In this document: positions 53,800 through 64,000 of the stretch, piece after piece
Layout of the letters: every line of letters begins with the position of its first letter
How positions within the stretch are numbered: position 1 is the first letter of the stretch
DNA from: Litsea cubeba
Taxonomy: Eukaryota > Streptophyta > Magnoliopsida > Laurales > Lauraceae
DNA length: 64,000 nucleotides
Assembly (NCBI GenBank): GCA_012931725.1
Contig: CM022953.1
Span: 27,818,030-27,882,029 of the forward strand
Direction of reading: 5' to 3'
Notes under the pieces: generated by a model
Databases searched by the model: none
What the model saw: the letters and a program-made list of their open reading frames with translations, nothing else
Told to the model about the DNA's origin: nothing
Position numbers and translations under genes: made by a program

Positions 53800-56407
53800 T
53801 GATGGACCGCGCCCCGAATGCTCGAGTTCCTACCGAGGTCGGCGGACGTGGGAGTCCGTTTGGTTCCGACCCTTTCGTAACCGGGGGGCAAGGGGCGTGC
53901 ATCAACATTTCTTTTTTTGTGGGTGTGCCAGATTTTCTATTTTTACTTGGAATTGCAAGTGGTGATCCGGAGATCAACCTTCGCAAGTAAAAAGGAAATC
54001 AACTTCTTTCAAGTTTTCCATTGCACATATATTTAAGAAAAGAGACATTTTCTTGATTTGCCGTGAAAGGCGATTTTTTTGGCATTTATAGCCGATTTTG
54101 GCGTTTATAGCCGATTTTTGGCGTTTATAGCCGATTTTGGCGTTTATAGCCGATTTACAATCCTTATCAACAATGAAAGACAAGAATTGTGATTTTTGTC
54201 TCTTTTGAAAAAATACAAACTACAATGAAAAGCAAGAAAAGGAGGATCTAACTTCTCAGGAGATTGTGGGGGACCCGTTTAGATTGACGGTCGCAAGCCA
54301 TATGTGGGCTTCGCCATCATCCATGCAGATGAGAACAGAGGATGCTATTGATTCGCTTGGCTTGGCTATAACCTTAGGTTTTTAGAAGACAAAGACCAAA
54401 AGGAGGTCCTATATCCAATAAAAAGCCGAGTAGACGGGCTGAAAAGCCACATCTAAGCCATTGGAGGCAGGAGGAGAAGGCAAGAACCTTGGGGGGGGGT
54501 ACCCCCCAAGGGACTTTTGTCACCTTGTTGCGGTGGCCGGTGTAGAACTTCCGCAGAGTTTTCTCTCTTTTTCCTTTCTCTGGATTTCTGTCTGTGTGTT
54601 TGTGCTTTTTTCTCTGATGTTTTCTGATTATTTCTTCTTGGAGAGCTCTCCTATTTATAGGCTTTTAGGTAGCCATTTAGGAGGGTTTATGAGCCTTGAT
54701 TGTCATAAAGCTACATAAAGGGAGGAGTTACAAAATTGAATTGTTTATTTTGTAACTCCTTTTTCTTGGCTTCTGATTGGCCGGAGGAGATTGAGGGCAT
54801 TTAATCGCCTTTAATCGCCATGATGGGAGGAGTTTCATGGGTTAAATGCCATGAATCTCTTGACTTGTAACTCCCGAATGCTTGCTTCTGATTGGGCCGT
54901 CCAAAGAAATGGATTAATGACTGTAATAAAGCTAGTCAATTAATCGCATTAAGTGGTCGCCGAGCAGCTGAAGAGTCGCGGGCCGTGCCACGTCTTTTGG
55001 GATTCTTCTGTCGATGATCATCGATGGATCTTCATGTAGATCGACATCAGATGATCATGTAATTTCAGGTGTTTGTTGCCAACAGCGGGTCGGTGCCATC
55101 TGTCCTGTCGATTTCTCGATCGGTCGGGTAGAAAGCACACTTTTTTTGGTTGACCGGGTGGCGATCAATATTGTTTTCGATACTCTTGATGATTGACCCG
55201 TGTTTTGGACGGATGTCAGAGGACTTGGTGTCTCAAAAGCATGAATTTTGGAAAGTACCAGAGGCTGGGCTCTTCGAATCGCGAAAAAACGGCGAAAACC
55301 GGGGTTTCCGGGGCCTTCCCGGCGACCCCGGGTTCCAAGGTCGCCGGCGACCCTGGCCCAGGGTCGCAGGGGTCTGCGACCCTGGGGGGGTTTTCCCCCT
55401 TTCGTGTCCCGTTTTGTGTCCGTTTTTGCTGTTTTTCGATTCTTTTTTCTTCTGTACTTTTCCTTGACATTTTGACCATTTATTGGCCTAATTTCTTTGT
55501 AGGAAACCTGATGAGAATCCTTGCATTTTATTTTGCAAAGCTTCCAATTTCCTGAGAAAGCCGAAGACTTTGTCGCGCAGAGCTGCCGATTTTTCGTCAG
55601 AAGCTGAAACTGGGTCAAACGATGTCGGAATGACCTGAAATTTGGTGTGAAGCCTCTTGAGCAATAAATAAGACCAACCATAGGCTTTTGTTTGAGTTTT
55701 GAAGCCGTTTGGGGTCCTATCACCTGTAGACTTGCTTTTTGTCGCGATGAAGATGTCGCGGTTTGATGTGCGGTCAATCGATGTCCGATTAACTTGAAAT
55801 TTGACAGGGAACCTATTGGAGTCATTTTAAGATGATCCATAGGCTCTGTCCTAGAAACCATGGTCCCGGAGAGCTTTGCTGCCGAGAGGCCTGATTTGGC
55901 TTCCGAGCGTCAAACTATGGTCAGATGTTGTGGAAATGACCTGAAATTTGACGTGTAGCCCTTTATAAGCATTTTGAAGCCGTCCATGTGCTCTATCTGA
56001 TGAGTAATGGCCTCGGTGGTTCTCGCCGCCGAGAGGCTTGATTTAGCTGTTCGAGGGTTGATGTAGGGTCAAACGTTGTCGGTTTGACTCGGAACTTGAC
56101 GTGGAGCCTTTTGGAAGTATTTTGAGACTATCCATCGGCCCTGATCGAAGATTTGGTGTCTCCGATGCTTTTGTCGTCGAGAGCTCCTTTTCGGCTGTCT
56201 GAGAAGCGAAGTTAGGCCAAATGATTTTGAAATGGCCCGAAACTTCTTGTGTACTCCTCTTTTGGCTGTCTGGAAGAATCTTGCAGTTTTTGTCTGATTC
56301 TGACAAGATTTGATTTTTGGAAGCAGCATTGCCTATTTATGGCAGGTTGCGACTTCATGTAGCTCTTTGAATCTTGAAGAGGCAAAGTGACATTTTTGGT
56401 GTCAACA
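53800..56407 (-). repeat. 5' LTR of element P (2,608 bp)
   Basis: Same ends as the 3' LTR. By eye about 22 substitutions and a few 1-bp gaps differ, most of them C/T or G/A. TATA box at 54651-54660 on the minus strand; mini-array at 54081-54156. Confidence 0.95.
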
Positions 56408-56412
56408 TTCTC
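56408..56412. repeat. Target-site duplication TTCTC (right) of element P
   Basis: Matches 32919-32923. The following AAGGCTTGCTATGAGATGG continues the O pol sequence interrupted at 32923, as in P itself at about 46552. Confidence 0.92.
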
Positions 56413-58342
56413 AAGGCTTGCTATGAGATGGTCCCAATCGCTTGTTGAAACTGGGTTGAAGTAAGGTACTTCTTTTGGAGACGAGGGCTCTTCTGGGTCA
56501 GAAGACCACATGTCTGTGCCATCGGACAATTCCTCTTCATCGTCATAGAAATCGTACAAATTAGAGGAGCTTCCTGGATTTTTGTCAGGAGACTCTTCAA
56601 AGAGATATCCAGGGAGATCGATGTCTTCATGGACTTGAGATGTTGAGGCTTGGTCGGTAAGTCGACTTTTAAGCCTTTGTGTCAACTATCTCAGAGGAGT
56701 GTCGGGATCATACCCTAACCCGTGTGAAGCCTTTTCTACATAGCCGTAGAGTCTCCAATCTTCCAGCTGGCTTTTGGTCAAGGCGGGCCCCAATGGCGTG
56801 AGAATACCACGGCCTTCTCCCAAACCGACTTGGTTTTGAACATCAAAGCCCATTTTCTTCATAATAGCGTGTGCCACAGGACTATATAAGGAAGTTGAGG
56901 CATACCTTCATTTTGGAAAGGTTCAAGCATGGAGTTTGATGAAGAAGCATCCGATCTATGGAAGAAGATCGGTTTTTTCTTTGCTGAAGTTGTCGGAACA
57001 ACAAAGGAAGCTGACGTAGGATCTTCTATGTCAAAAAGTGTCTCCATTGGAGTAAGAGCATGCTGAACTTGTTGAGTGTCAACTTGGCTTGACGATGTGT
57101 CATCTTCTGGCTCTGAATCCGAATCCGTGTCTTGTATGATAGACACGAAAGAGACAACAAATTTGCCCCCAGACTTTTGCTTTGCCTTCTTCACTTTAGT
57201 CGTGATGATCAAAGGCTTTGAAGTTTTGAGGGAGATGACGAAGGGAGTTTAAATACTCTCTTCGGATTTACCAGAGGGTTTGTTTTCTTTCGCCGATTGT
57301 TGAGGAGCCTTGCCTTTATTTTTCTGGAAATTTTTGGCAAAGGATGTTATCTCCTCTTCTTATTTTTCACCTTCATACATCTGAGAGTCTGCAAAGTGGA
57401 CTTCTTTACCTCTGAAGGGTTTTCCGTCCGCAAAGAATTGATGTACTATGCTACCATCGCCGATAAATTTGATGCAATGATGTAGAGTCGAAGGGACAAC
57501 ACCATTCTCGTGTATCCAAGGGCATCCGAGAAGGATGTTGTAGCATGAAGCGGTTTTATTGCATAAATAGTGACCTCAGAGATAAGATCACTGATTTGTA
57601 ATTTGAACCTGATTTTACCGATAGGCCTTTGAGTACTCCCATCATATCCAAAGATGGATACAGATGTGTGGCTCAGCTTGCTGGGTGAGATGCCCAACTC
57701 TTCGAGAGCCGAAGTGGAGATTCGGTTGAGTGCAGCACCTGTGTCGATCGGAACTCTGTGCATAGACATTTTCTTGATGTACCCTGTGAAGTACAGGGGT
57801 TGGTTGTGCCTTGTTTCGCCAAGTAGGAGGTCTTCCTTAGTGAAGGCAATGGTTGCACTGGCTGCCTTTTGAACCGAGAGGCATTCGATGCATGATCCCT
57901 CAGTTTTCTTCTTTTCTCCCTTTGAGGAAGTTTCTTAGTTTTTGACCCGGTAGTCCATTTTAATTTGGAGGACTTGTGGGGCATGTTTGTCGACATCCAC
58001 ATTCAGCTTTTGTAATTCTGAAATGAGATTATCACGAGTGCGCGGAGACATTCGCAATAATTCTAGGATGTGCAGACGTGCAGGTTTGTGCTTGAAATGT
58101 TCAATCAAGTCATACTTGAAAGCCTCCTTGGGGCCTGCATGTTCATTATTGTTGTCACTGGGGCCGTTTACAACATCTTTTCCCGTAGGATTTACATAAG
58201 TAAAGGAAGATTGGTTGTAATTCTTGTGGTAGTCCCGGCCAGAGCGGGTGCCTCTACCAACTTCGAGAGCTTCTTGAGAAGTGTCTTCATTTGGAAGATT
58301 GTCTTCAGGATCAAGAGGCTATCATTTTTCATTTACTGAGGA
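56413..58342 (-). pseudogene. Element O (right part): protease and G-patch region of pol, disabled
   Basis: Minus-strand continuation of O, matching P 46550-48495. Recognisable parts: the protease (MSMHRVPIDTGAALNRIS near 57769, with DTG where P has DPG; then TSALEELGISPSK and SVSIFGYDGSTQRPIGK) and the G-patch-like AHAIMKKMGFDVQNQVGLG near 56870. Frames are broken by several stops and small shifts (for example near 57250, 57560 and 56690). The segment ends at 58342 where the LTR of element C begins, so the gag part and 5' LTR of O are displaced or lost. Confidence 0.85.
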
Positions 58343-60354
58343 TGTTGAAGGAAACCGCGATTCAGATCTGAAACTTCTCATATAGAGACTACTATGGCTG
58401 ATGCAAAGCATGACAGGTTTTTTAAAAATCTGATTTCTGGACTATGCAGCGGAAATCAGCCATAAAGAATCGCATAGAAACTCCATTAAATCATGACCAA
58501 CAAGTGTATAATTAAAGGAGAATGAAGAAGACTATTACCTCGAAGATTTGTAGACTTCAAATCTCTGAAAAAATAGATCCAAAGGCCCGAACTCAGACTT
58601 GCAATTAGCAAACAAGTTGCTGGAATTTTCTGCACTAGTATTGCCTTTGATCTTCTCCTTTATCTCACTTCCAAATCTGATTGGCTAAGATGGTGGGATC
58701 TTAATCTAGGAGTTAAGAACTATTTCTCCAAGGAAAAATCTCAGACCTTAAGCCTTCTTCAATCAAGAAGAGAACCTCCAAAGGGCTGGACGTGTGGCTC
58801 TCCTTTTTGCTCACAAAGTGTTGGATGTCCAAAGAGGGGATGGGTTTCTTTTATAGAAACTTTGAGGAAACCTTTCCTAAAAGTTTATCTCTTCTAATTC
58901 TCATTGATGTCCAAAAAGGAAAGACTTATTTCCTTTAAGAAACACTCTAATTAGAAAAGGAAACCAAAAGGAACTTCCCATACAATTAGTAATCCTAGTT
59001 GTAGAACACTTACTAATTTTAAGTTCCTAATCCAAAAAGGAAACTATCTCATAGGAATACTAATCCAAAGAGGAGTCCAACTTTCCAAGTAGAGAGTCCT
59101 ACTCAAAGTTGGAAACCTTACCCATGGAAATCCTATTATGGACGTCCCACATATTAATGCACACCATGGCCCACATATAATTTATCTAGAGTTAAATTCA
59201 TGTATGCCATCAAAGGCCTATTTGAATTTAAACTCAAAATTAATTTTCCACTAAAATAATTCATCCTTATGTTATCTAAACATTTTAGGAAACCATGCCA
59301 ATCTTGGTAAGTGACTAGAGAAGGGACCAAAAGACATATTTGCCATTGGCTCCCAAAATGACCAAAATGTCCATGCTAAACCCATAGCAACATTAAGACC
59401 ATTTTAACCTTAACTCATTCCACTAAAGAGTTATGGTTGAACTCCAAGGACAAATATATAATATAATAAGCTCGTCATAAAATGACGGTTGTCTTCGACC
59501 TGCTAAGTTTAATGACCTGAATGCCCCTCTATGTAACATCCATAATCGAGTCAGGTTATCACATGTACTATCAACCTTCCCGATTACATCTAAACCTTAG
59601 AACTTCATATCCTTAACATAATCATCATTCGAATATCATTCTCTTGATCCAGGGAGCGACCCACAAGTTCAATATCCATATGGAACATCCATATACTAAG
59701 ATCTTAGATTTTGATGATTAATCGGATAATTCTAAGGGGACGATCATTCCATCATCAGATGGCATAGATTCTATATTGCATCTGCACGTCCCAACTAATC
59801 AAGTCCGAGTACCCAAAACACAGAGCTGTTGACCCATGAAAAGAATCTCACCCATAGTGAATTAAAGCACAAGAACTTGACTTCGTCAGTTCATCCACAA
59901 ATGCTCAAGATTAAGAGCACCGGTCACTCAGTAGCATGAGGTGACTTGATCTCTCTTTGTGATAGTACTATTTTAGAGATCACACCTACCATGGTCCTGT
60001 TCAATGCATAGCATATGCACTAATGAGATGAATCCGGGAAAGCCCTCCCATGACTTAGGTAAGTCACCATGAATACAGGAGAGTCTCTCATTATAACTTC
60101 TACCAAGATGAAGTGCCCAGCTCCATCTTTCAGTTATGAACAAATATGATGTTTCTAGTGTCCATGAATTAGACCTATCTGTGCGTAGACACTACACACC
60201 TAATTCATTTACTAGAAACAATGGGCCTTACACAACCATACATATATACATGTTTAAGCATAAAAGAGTCATTCCATTAAATAACCAGTAAATATCCAGT
60301 AACAAGAGATGAGAGTGCAGCTAGTGGGCTTTAGGGCATACACCAATCCCAACA
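58343..60354 (-). repeat. 3' LTR of element C (about 2.0 kb)
   Basis: On the minus strand it begins TGTTGGGATTGGTG right after the purine-rich GTGCAAGTAGGAGTT and ends GGTTTCCTTCAACA where O sequence starts. A minus-strand TATA-like CTATAAAAG lies at 58848-58856. No second LTR is visible to test the ends. Confidence 0.8.
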
Positions 60355-62265
60355 AACTCCTACTTGCACTAAAGATCACTACTTCCTAACCTAACACCCA
60401 TAGACTCAACATGAGAAGTGAAGACTTTCTCAGTAAGAGTCTTAGTGAATGGGTCAGCTAAGTTATTTGCTGAAGCAATATGCTCCACCACTATCTCTCC
60501 ATCCTGAATGAATTCCCGGATCAAGTGGTACTTTCTCTAAATGTGCTTTCCTTTCTTGTGATTCCTAGGCTCTTTGTACTGTGCTACAGCACCAGTGTTA
60601 TCGCAGTACATGACAATCGGTTTTTTGCACTGTAGGAACAACTCCTAATTCCAATAGGAATTTTCTGAGCCATACAGCTTCCTTCGCAGCTTCTGATGCC
60701 GCCACATACTCTGATTGAAAGGTTAGCATATAATCTTTCGTTCTCCGAAGATACTTGAATATATGTTTAACAGCTGTCCAATGCATAGGTCTAGGGTTTG
60801 ACTGATATCTGCTAACCATGCCAACGGTAAAGCAAATATCTGGTCTATAACATAGCATACATGAGGCTTCCAACAGCGAATGCATATGGAACTCTCCTCA
60901 TGCTCTCTATCTCTTCAGATGTCTATGGACATTGATCTCGAGACAGTGATACTCCATGTCTAGAAGGTAGGAGGCCCTTCTTGGAGTCATGCATGTTAAA
61001 CTTGACCAATATCTTCTCAATGTAAGAAGATTGGGATAGGGCTAACATCTTATTCTTGCGATCACGCTAAAGCTTGATCCCTAAGATATAGTTGGCCTCA
61101 CCCAAATCCTTCATCTGAAATTGAGAGGATAACCAAACCTTTGTGGATGACAATAAACCTACATCATTTCCTATGAGTAATATGTCATCTACATACAGAA
61201 CCAAAAATGCAACTGCTTTTCCACTTCCTTTCTTATACACAATGGTTCATCAATGTTTTGATCAAAGCCAAAAGATTTGACTGCCTGATTAAACTTGATG
61301 TTCCATGCTCTAGATGCTTGCTTAAGTCCATAAATGGACTTCTTAAGTTTACAAACCATGTTATCTTGGCCACTAGCAATGAATCCCTCTGGTTGCATCA
61401 TATAGATGCATTCGTCAAGACTTCCATTAAGAAACGCTGTCTTGACATCCATCTGCCATATCTCGTAGTCATAATGACATGCGATGGCCAAGAGAATCCT
61501 TATGGATTTAAGCATAGCCACTGGTGAAAAGGTTTCCTCATAATCGATACCCTCTTTCTGAGTATATCCTTTCGCCACCAGTCTTGCTTTGAAGGTTTCC
61601 ACCTTCCCATCCACTCATCTCTTCCTCTTGTAGATCCACTTGCACCCTATGGGTTTAATCCCTTCAGGTGCATCTACAAGTTCTCAGACTTGATTGGAAT
61701 ACAAAGAATCCATTTCAGATTTCATCGCTTGCTGCCACATGTCAGCATCTATATCCGTTACTGCTTCATCATAACTAGTAGGATCCTCAACCAGATCTTC
61801 AGAGTCTGTCTTAAAAGACACTCCTAGATATCTTTCTGGCTGTCTAGAAATTCTCCCACTACGACGAGGCTCCGGAGTGTTCAAAGGGATATCTTGTTCA
61901 TCTACTATCTCAGGATCTGGTACAGATGTTATAGGAGATCCCGGAAGAATCTCCTCAAGGGTTTCTTTACAACTAAGCTCTTGGTGCATCATACAATCAT
62001 CCTCCAAGTACCTAGCATGAGTGCTGATGAGCACTTTTTGCTCCTTTGGATGATAAAAGATGCCAGCTCTCGTTCCCTTAGGATACCCAATGAAGTAGCA
62101 CATTTCTGATCTGGGTTCTAGCTTGGTAGCTTTATCATTCAGTACATAGACTGGACAACCCCAAATGTGAATATGTCTTAAACTAGGTTTTCGACTTGTC
62201 CACATTTCTTGGGGTGTCCTAGGTACTGATTTAGAAGGTACCAGATTTAAAATGTATGCTGCTGC
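60355..62265 (-). pseudogene. Copia pol of element C (integrase end, RT, partial RNase H), disabled
   Basis: From 62265 down: integrase tail AAAYILNLVPSKSVPRTPQEM, HIWGCPVYVLNDKATKLEP, then the RT start DMWQQAMKSEMDSLYSNQV, stopping at 61684. RT resumes 61614-61189: ARLVAKGYTQKEGIDYEETF, MDVKTAFLNGSLDE, CKLKKSIYGLKQASRAWN. It continues in broken frames with the YVDD region near 61195-61184 and ILGIKL. RNase H is mostly deleted: near 60720 KYLRRTKDYMLTFQ joins directly to SEYVAASEAAKEAVWLRKF, skipping the catalytic Asp region. Several stops make it inactive. Confidence 0.87.
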
Positions 62266-62530
62266 TGAAAGTCCTAGGGATCCTTACCCTAGAGGGGGGT
62301 GAATAGGGTGATCTACACTTAATGACTAATTATGACCAATTTTAATTTCTTTACAATAAACTAGTCACATGTGATTATTAACATACAATATGCGGAAGCT
62401 TAAACAAAACAATCACCACAAAACAATCACCATTACACAAAGATTTATAGTGGTTCGGCCTCAATGCCTACATCCACTACCGGCTTGTGACTCAACACCC
62501 CACCAGATTTCCACTATTATGCTTTTCAAA

Positions 62531-62668
62531 AGGCTAAGCAATAACCTTTACAACTATGCTTTTCTAGGCTAAGCAATAACCTTTCAATGTGCTTTTATAG
62601 GCTAAGCAATAACCTTTACACAATGCTTTTCTTAGGCTAAGCAATAACCTTTACAATCAAATGATTTC
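62531..62668. repeat. Minisatellite, four units of 33-35 bp
   Basis: AGGCTAAGCAATAACCTTT starts at 62531, 62566, 62599 and 62634, each followed by a variable A/C stretch and TGCTTTT. Confidence 0.9.
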
Positions 62669-63474
62669 TCTAAAGAAAGTGTTTTCACAAAACACTCTAA
62701 GAGATTACAATTAAGCTTAATAAATTTGCCTCTAAGATAGGCGGATATTAAATTGTAAATCAACTCACACAAACACACTAAGAATTACAAAGATGAATGC
62801 TTATGAGGTGTGTGTGTGTAGAACTTCAATAGAGATAAAATTAAGTCCAATGAATTTTATGCTTAAAGCATTTCAAAGTTTAAAGCACATAAAAGATATG
62901 ATTGAAGTCAAATGTAAATCACTTGAACAAATACAAACTTGTGAATGATATGAAAATCTAAAGATCACAAGTTGTATGAAAATGATTAAGACTAATCAAG
63001 TGATGCATGTGCAATGTTGTTTTCAAAAACTAATTTAACTAAGGTTTAAATAGATTGAAAACAACAAGGAGAGTTTCAAACAAGTTAATGTATCATGCTA
63101 TAAAGAAATCAAAGATTTTGGCTAAGCATGATTGACAAAGTTTAAAACAAAACTTGGTTTGAAATCAAGGGTGAAGAATCCAATAACTAAAATCAAAGAT
63201 TAAGAGAAGAATGGATTCAACACATCATAGTTAATATGCTTAAAAACATTTACCAATAGTTTAGACAAAGCATAAAACATATGATTAACAAAAGGCAAAG
63301 CTTACTTGGTGGTTTAACTTCATTAATCCAAGCTTTAGCTTTTCCTAATGACCCATTAGCCTTCTTTAGCTCTTCCCCTTTCTTTGGCCTCAAAGCTCTT
63401 CAAGAATGGCTTAAAAATCATCAATCTTGGCCAAAGGAATGAGCTTGCTTTTATAGAAAAAAGCTGCCAACGGA

Positions 63475-63743
63475 TACCTGTCGGTCGACCGACAGGTAGG
63501 TGTCGGTCGACCGACACCTCAACGGTCACTAGACAACGGTCATGTTTTCGAAAGTTTTCTGACCGTTTAAACATCTATCGGTTGACCCTCATTTGTCGGT
63601 TGACCGACATGGAACCGACGGCTGAACCGACAGCACAAAAATGTTGAAAATGTAGCTATCTGGTTTTGGAACCGATGGAGCCTCTTGGTTGGCCTCGGTT
63701 CCACTGTCAGTTGACCGACTGCTTAACGTCGGTTGACCGACAG
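63475..63743. repeat. Cluster of TCGGTCGACCGA palindromes
   Basis: Two adjacent perfect palindromes, 24 bp (63475-63498) and 22 bp (63498-63519), share the core TCGGTCGACCGA. Further copies have TTGACC in place of TCGACC: TGTCGGTTGACCGACA at 63594-63609 and GTCGGTTGACCGACAG at 63728-63743, plus partial copies near 63577 and 63707. Confidence 0.9.
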
Positions 63744-64000
63744 CCTTAGACAAAAATCCCAACTTTACATATTTCAAAGTATTTTCTTGTGGGGATTTTT
63801 GGGCCATTAAACCAAGCTTGGAAACATGATTTTAAATCATCTAAGTGCTTTTAAAATCATGAAACATTAAAAGCCAAATATAATATGAAACTTTAAAACA
63901 TGGGCTAGCTTGATTTAAGATCTTTTCAAAAACAAATGCATCCAAGATTTAAATCCAAAACATGCACAAACTAAGATTTACAATATTTAAAAACAATGCA

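Larger units (their letters stand above)
32924..56407 (-). mobile_element. Element P: complete 23.5-kb Ogre-like Ty3/gypsy retrotransposon with an antisense gene
   Basis: The element reads on the minus strand: 5' LTR 53800-56407, primer-binding site 53779-53796, long leader, gag-pol 44150-52126, integrase in shifted frames to 43067, hairpin arrays, a convergent plus-strand gene 36689-41435, polypurine tract near 35535 and 3' LTR 32924-35529. The target duplication is TTCTC. LTRs are about 99% identical by eye (roughly 22 differences in 2.6 kb, mostly transitions), so insertion is recent. The size, long N-terminal gag extension, dual RNase H and untranslated repeats fit the Ogre/Tat group. It inserted into O, a member of its own family. 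Confidence 0.93.
58343..62265 (-). mobile_element. Element C: Ty1/copia, minus strand, 3' LTR plus 3' half of pol
   Basis: A 2-kb 3' LTR (58343-60354), a polypurine tract and the integrase C-terminus, RT and a partial RNase H, all on the minus strand. It interrupts the O pol at 58342; the presumed target duplication is GAGGA (58338-58342). The 5' part is cut at about 62266 by sequence T. The RT resembles the Tork/Angela group, but lineage is a guess. Confidence 0.85.
62266..64000. mobile_element. Sequence T: probable LTR of another element, running off the window
   Basis: The copia integrase frame breaks off after AAA at about 62265, and a new sequence begins TGAAAGTCCTAGGG, then ACCCTAGAGGGGGGTGAATAGG, a phrase I associate with plant LTR elements. 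It contains a GTGGTTCGGCCTCAATGCC block, a minisatellite (62531-62668) and a cluster of TCGGTCGACCGA palindromes (63475-63743). No coding domain is seen, and the right end is outside the window, so LTR status is an inference. Confidence 0.45.

Noticed and set aside
18127..56407. Interpretation of O and P as tandem elements sharing the middle LTR
   Set aside because: The TTCTC duplication and the continuity of O pol across P show nested insertion instead.

Overview
This window is nuclear DNA of a flowering plant with a transposon-rich genome. It holds Ty1/copia and Ty3/gypsy (Tat/Ogre-like) LTR retrotransposons with plant-type primer-binding sites, long LTRs, dual RNase H domains and GT-AG introns. 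I see no ordinary host gene I can name, no rRNA or tRNA, and no bacterial feature. The species cannot be determined from the sequence.

Layout, left to right. 1-8474 is mostly unannotated AT-rich DNA with one possible exon (1181-1401, minus), short tandem duplications and the decayed 3' end of a copia element (2811-3717). 8480-13116 is a complete small gag-only gypsy element (called N here) with paired LTRs and a 5-bp target duplication ATTAT. 13500-18126 is the 5' two thirds of a decayed Tat-type gypsy element (G). It shares its primer-binding site with N and is cut inside its second RNase H. From 18127 on, everything is a nest. A minus-strand Ogre-like element (O, 18127-32923 plus 56413-58342) sits in G. 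O is interrupted by a 3.9-kb solo LTR (S, 25924-29822, duplication ACAGG), by a complete 23.5-kb element of its own family (P, 32924-56407, duplication TTCTC), and by a minus-strand copia element (C, from 58343). C is itself cut at about 62266 by a further LTR-like sequence (T) that runs off the window.

P is the key object. Its two 2.6-kb LTRs are about 99% identical. Its minus strand encodes one very long gag-protease-G-patch-RT-RNaseH-aRNaseH frame followed by integrase in shifted frames. Its plus strand carries a five-exon gene, with its own TATA box, for a protein of about 1,220 residues with a plant-mobile-domain-like (PMD) core, a basic nuclear-localisation-like stretch and a charged helical tail. 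O carries a decayed copy of the same gene. The two transcription units converge on a non-coding block that holds an array of small hairpins GGC-N6/7-GCC, followed by an array of nine (P) or twelve (O) two-stem hairpins. Several base pairs in the latter have changed on both sides, which suggests a conserved folded structure. That array and the antisense gene are the best candidates for an undescribed system.

Insertion order inferred from interruptions: G, then O in G; S, P and C in O; T in C. N is a separate insertion next to G. Calls rest on reading the sequence by eye; percentages and copy numbers are approximate.
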